Assembly: GCF_036588685.1 (NCBI RefSeq)
Contig: NC_086375.1
Coordinates: 42,749,270 to 42,813,269, forward strand
Reading direction: 5' to 3'
DNA: 64,000 nt
Source: Mytilus trossulus
Taxonomy: Eukaryota > Mollusca > Bivalvia > Mytilida > Mytilidae
The translations under genes and the position numbers were made by a program. The notes under the pieces are model-generated. The model made no database searches and was not told the origin of the DNA. It saw only the letters and a list, made by a program, of their open reading frames with translations. Shown piece after piece: positions 61,601 through 64,000 of the stretch; the stretch's first letter is position 1, and every line of letters starts with the position of its first letter.

Positions 61601-61710
61601 TTATTTCCAGTTTGAAATAAAAGAAAAATTCCAACAAATGCTATAATTGTAATTAAAAACACAATCTTCCTAAATCGACCCATTTTAAAATATTCTATCA
61701 TTGAAGTCAT
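55688..61710 (-). CDS. METTL24: METTL24-like membrane-anchored methyltransferase, 6 exons
   Basis: Exons: 61710-61281, 60704 (or 60708)-60593, 60248-60120, 59262-59188, 56778-56655 and 56053-55688, about 411 residues. The last four joins are secure (phases 2,2,2,0). Residues about 14-31 (IVFLITIIAFVGIFLLF) form a single signal-anchor, so the protein is probably type II, facing the secretory lumen. The C-terminal half matches the METTL24 / Methyltransf_22 family: CKNDERVGFQHDGGWNVC, VYSFGIGNDWRFD (likely SAM-binding loop), VYSFDP, IDYLKFDIEYMEWAVL and VKQIGFEIH. The substrate of this family is unknown to me. Either ATG 61710 or 61683 (MGRFRK) could start translation. The first join is ambiguous: donor at 61280 with the inner of two tandem acceptors (TTTCAGAAAG) keeps frame. 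The alternative is donor AAGGTGATT near 61429 with the outer acceptor. Confidence 0.88.
56870..57900. repeat. ~150-bp tandem repeat in METTL24-like intron
   Basis: Blocks of 'AAAGGGGCATAACTCaAGAA', 'CCAAAATTCAAACTTGATCTGT..TTGTG' and 'AGTTTCATA(A/G)CATTtGGTTGAG' recur near 56875, 57005, 57170, 57655 and 57765. A SINE at 57264-57613 interrupts one unit. Confidence 0.8.
57264..57613 (+). mobile_element. tRNA-derived SINE with target duplication
   Basis: The head (about 57266-57336) looks like a tRNA, with an A-box-like GTGGTGTAGTGGTTAG and a B-box GGTTCGATTCC. A GC-richer body of about 250 bp follows (CACCATCTGCGAGTATGG, GCTGACCCGTGTTAAGAGAT, GGCAGCACTCGCACCCGC), and the 3' end is AT-rich (CTATAAATAAATATG). 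Direct repeats AATATATTACA flank it at 57253-57263 and 57614-57624. It is not a functional tRNA gene. Minus-strand frames inside it are by-products. Confidence 0.9.
57961..58878. mobile_element. DNA element with ~35-bp terminal inverted repeats
   Basis: The left end (AGGCCAGGATTTTTTAATTT, GTTGATTTACGGAT) matches the inverted right end (AAGGCCACGGTTTTTTAATTT, GTTGGTTTACGGAT) with few changes. Both are followed by GACCCGA-type motifs. No transposase is readable. The flanks are copies of the local 150-bp repeat (CAACACATGGTAATT on both sides), so a target duplication could not be resolved. Confidence 0.8.
58879..61280. other. Remaining METTL24-like introns
   Basis: Apart from exons at 59188-59262, 60120-60248 and 60593-60708, I saw only AT-rich intron. 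The minus frame 60951-61223 lies between exon 1 and exon 2 without acceptor and donor in phase, and I did not use it. Confidence 0.5.
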
Positions 61711-62240
61711 AATCTGATTTCATTAAAAGTTATATATTTCATGTTTAAAAGTTTAAAAGACTAAAATGTCAGCATGTTTTAAAAGAAAGTTACAGTTTTA
61801 AACTTTTTGTTTTGTTTATTCCGGAAGTGTAAATGCAAATTGATACAGCATAGGACCCAAAACTATTGACCTATAACCAAAAACAAAAAGAACGGACGTA
61901 AGTAAAAGTTCAAAATTCATAAATCGATTGAGAGAAAAATAAATCCGGGTTACACCGAGGTAAATCCATCAACTAACAGAGTATGCTATATGGAGTTTGT
62001 TTCTAAAAAAATAAGGTCAGAGGTGAGTGGTTGAGTTTTTCACTAGTACGGTTCATTTTCAAAAGATGTTATATAAAATCGGTCAGTAAATAATATATGA
62101 ATTGCTTACTAAACAAGAAATTAATGATGGAATAACTCATATTACTGTGATAGTTAAAGGAGTAGGTTGGGTAAAGTCCTAAACTAGTCCCTTTCTTAAT
62201 TTACTTAAATTTCAATTTATTGACCAAATTATCACAATAA
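61711..62240. other. Upstream flank of METTL24-like gene; repeat fragment
   Basis: Probably contains its promoter; no core element is clear. 61900-61960 (CAAAATTCATAAATCGATTG, AATAAATCCGGGTTAC) is a short minus copy of the 45450 repeat. Confidence 0.4.
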
Positions 62241-62302
62241 ATTGGTCCTCAATGCTCTTCAACTTCGTACTTTATTTGGCCTAATTTTTAACTTTTTTGG
62301 AT

Positions 62303-62418
62303 TCGAGCGTCACCGATGAGTCTTTTGTAGACAACAAATGGAAGTTTTTAACGACCTTGACTGGCTATACAGCCCTTGCACGGTCGGTGTTTTGTAGACG
62401 AAACGCGCGTCGAGCGTA
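62303..62418 (+). ncRNA. Hammerhead ribozyme remnant 3, split by an insertion
   Basis: GAGCGTCA CCGATGA GTCTTTTGTAGAC is followed by about 66 bases of unrelated sequence ending in a second TTTTGTAGAC, then GAAACGCGCGTC. The core box is also mutated (CCGATGA). The flanks (TCCTCAATGCTCTTCAACTT before, TTTAGTCCTCAGTGGTATTT after) match the other copies. Confidence 0.65.
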
Positions 62419-62469
62419 TATACTAAATTTAGTCCTCAGTGGTATTTATGATGAGTTTATTTATAGCTA

Positions 62470-63015
62470 ATACAGTGACTAGCTAGGGGAAACACATTTT
62501 GTTGAATATTTACGTTTCTGCGTTTTATTATATTATTATACGTCTCAAGAATCTCTTATCTTGACCTTTTTAGGATGTAAAAATCAACGTGTTAGAATTA
62601 AACATTGACACAAATAGTTCTATTTAACTTTCACACATGTCTAAAGTTAAGTCAAATTATAACATTTGTTGTCTCGTGACATCGAACTTTATAATCGGGA
62701 CCAAATACGACCCTTACTGAACTTACTCCTTTCAACCAAAATTGAAAGTGATTAAAGCACCTAATGCATGCCCATTTTATAGGGAATTCAGAGGAACAAC
62801 ACTTAGAAAATTCAAGACCGGACAACCACCAATTGATTATTTTAAAAAAGAATGTGGAACAACTTAAGACAGTTTTCTTAAAAAAAGAATAGAGGTCAAT
62901 TTGGTATTTTTTTGGCTATCATGTATATCGGTTTCGTTGACAAGTATTTCACTGGGCAATTGAATTAAATGGATTAAATAAGGACTGAGGTAGCTGGTGA
63001 TCTTAAATTTTAGCT
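62470..63015. other. No gene seen
   Basis: AT-rich spacer between the hammerhead remnant and the GCDT-motif pseudogene. Confidence 0.4.
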
Positions 63016-63640
63016 CTATTTATTTTGAGGTTTTACGGAATTGTGCCTTACAGAAGCCCATACAGTCGAGTTTTCACATTTGGGAATTATCACAAGATTA
63101 TCATTCTTTGTGAAGGCTTTCACCCTAAACTTGTTAGGATCATAATTAAGATTACGAAAATTTCCCCTGGGATCATACAATGATGCGACAAATTCACATT
63201 CATTATAAAGACCTCTTTTAACGGCGGATTCCTGATAACTCATTGAAAAACATACTAGAGGAAAAGTTTGAAAATTTTCTGTATATCTATGCAAAAGCTT
63301 ATACATCGACTTTTTACCTAGACCGAAAAATGTTGAATTTGTGTCGCAACCTGCCAGGGCATGTGTGAGGGGGAAAGTGTAGCTGACAGTATATTACAGA
63401 TTGAAGGTCAAAACGCCACCGACAGATTTCATGGACTAGTACGAAATACCTTCCGTCTTCTCACTTTTATGATCTTTTATGCGGATCCCGTTTTGAACCA
63501 CAAAGGTTCAGTATTTGCAAGTTTAAAAAAAAATAGTGAACACTTACCCCTTATACTTCAGTATCAGATGATTGTACAATAATATGACCTTTAGTTCTAT
63601 TTGAGAACAGTTTGTCATCTGTAAACGAAGAATATAACAC
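63016..63640 (-). pseudogene. Decayed fragment of a GCDT-motif repeat-associated gene
   Basis: The best frame (63016 to about 63390) has LTHALAGCDTNSTFFGLGKK followed by about 90 residues, ending VRHNSVKPQNK. I recall ALxGCDTxSxFFGxGKK as the hallmark of a multicopy family in molluscs and cnidarians, usually annotated as uncharacterised. Upstream on the same strand, pieces in other frames fit the same family (IIVQSSDTEV near 63570, GRYFVLVHEIC near 63430). They are separated by stops and frame changes, so the copy is broken. The ATG at 63306 is not a real start because the family frame extends above it. Confidence 0.65.
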
Positions 63641-63725
63641 TATTTTAGTGACTGCTTCTTCCTGTGTGCTGTAAAAATCAACACACCGTCACATGAAAAT
63701 CTTTTTTAATACGTGTGGTATTGGA

Positions 63726-63810
63726 TTCGAGCGTCCCTGATGAGTCTTTTGTAGACGAAACGCGCGTCTGGCGTATATACAAAATTTAGTCCTGGTATCT
63801 ACGATGAATT
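63726..63810 (+). ncRNA. Hammerhead ribozyme 4, best-preserved copy
   Basis: GAGCGTCC CTGATGA GTC TTTTGTA GAC GAAA CGCGCGTC TGGCGTATATAC. CTGATGA is at 63737-63743, a perfect 3-bp stem II (GTC/GAC) closes a 7-base loop, GAAA is at 63757-63760, and the predicted cut follows GTC at 63768. Stem I pairs GCGTC with GGCG (with one G-U pair), except for a C-U clash next to the core. Stem III is only a few pairs, as in known Penelope-type hammerheads that act as dimers. The tail reads TTTAGTCCTGGTATCTACGA. Confidence 0.78.
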
Positions 63811-64000
63811 TATTTACAACCACTGGGTCGATGCCACTGCTGGTGGAGATTTATTTCTCCGAGGGTATCACAAGCCCAGTAGGCAGCACTTTTAACGCTG
63901 ACATGAATTGTTATTGATATGTAATATATTTATAAATTTACTGTTTAAATTTTTTTGGATTTTTTTAAATACTATGGCTTTTCTACCTCAGACATAGATT
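63811..64000. other. No gene seen
   Basis: Window end. GGGTCGATGCCACTGCTGGTGG and 'GGGTATCACAAGCCCAGTAGGCAGCAC' look like interspersed repeat sequence. Confidence 0.35.

Noticed and set aside
61283-61615. 110-codon plus frame
   Set aside because: Antisense shadow of METTL24-like exon 1.
63361-63582. 73-codon plus frame
   Set aside because: Antisense to the GCDT-motif pseudogene, which explains the sequence better.

Overview
This is AT-rich nuclear DNA from an animal. It carries short coding exons with GT/AG introns, divergent conserved metazoan genes, and many interspersed and tandem repeats. Several repeat families (the GCAATAGCAAGAAAT satellite, the tail ending GATGGAGAGTTGTCTCATTGGC, the GACGAAACGCGCGTC hammerhead element) are ones I associate with marine mussels, so a bivalve close to Mytilus is the best guess. 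That is inference from recall, not from a search.

Four spliced genes could be assembled by joining exons on splice sites and reading phase. (1) Minus strand 3916-8331: an unassigned Lys/Glu-rich coiled-coil protein whose first intron is largely a minisatellite of about 18 copies of its own exon end plus 5' splice site. (2) Minus strand 18242-28954: the zinc-finger regulator YY1, nine candidate exons, including a possible in-frame 39-nt microexon and a three-exon C-terminal extension. (3) Plus strand 29131-36632: sphingolipid delta-4 desaturase (DEGS), three exons, 338 residues. (4) Minus strand 55688-61710: a METTL24-like membrane-anchored methyltransferase, six exons.

YY1 and DEGS are head to head with only 176 bases between start codons, so they probably share a promoter. 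Human YY1 and DEGS2 are also divergent neighbours on 14q32.2, so the arrangement may be very old. YY1-type motifs (AAnATGGCGGC) lie around the YY1 start codon and in its first intron, as expected for autoregulation.

The rest is accessory DNA. 1-3400 and 9000-15300 hold satellite arrays, some in opposite orientations. YY1 introns hold a hAT-type element with a perfect 8-bp target duplication and a nearly perfect 471-bp tandem duplication. 38824-40612 is a compound element with hairpin ends and three internal units of about 500 bp. 42980-44640 holds a decayed reverse transcriptase followed by hammerhead ribozyme remnants. 45640-47600 is an old segmental duplication. 50395-53946 has three long hairpin-forming inverted repeats. 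54590-55197 is a 5'-truncated LINE end. The METTL24-like introns carry a tRNA-derived SINE and a terminal-inverted-repeat element. 62240-63810 holds more hammerhead copies and a decayed GCDT-motif gene fragment.

All exon joins are read by eye; no alignment or search was run.
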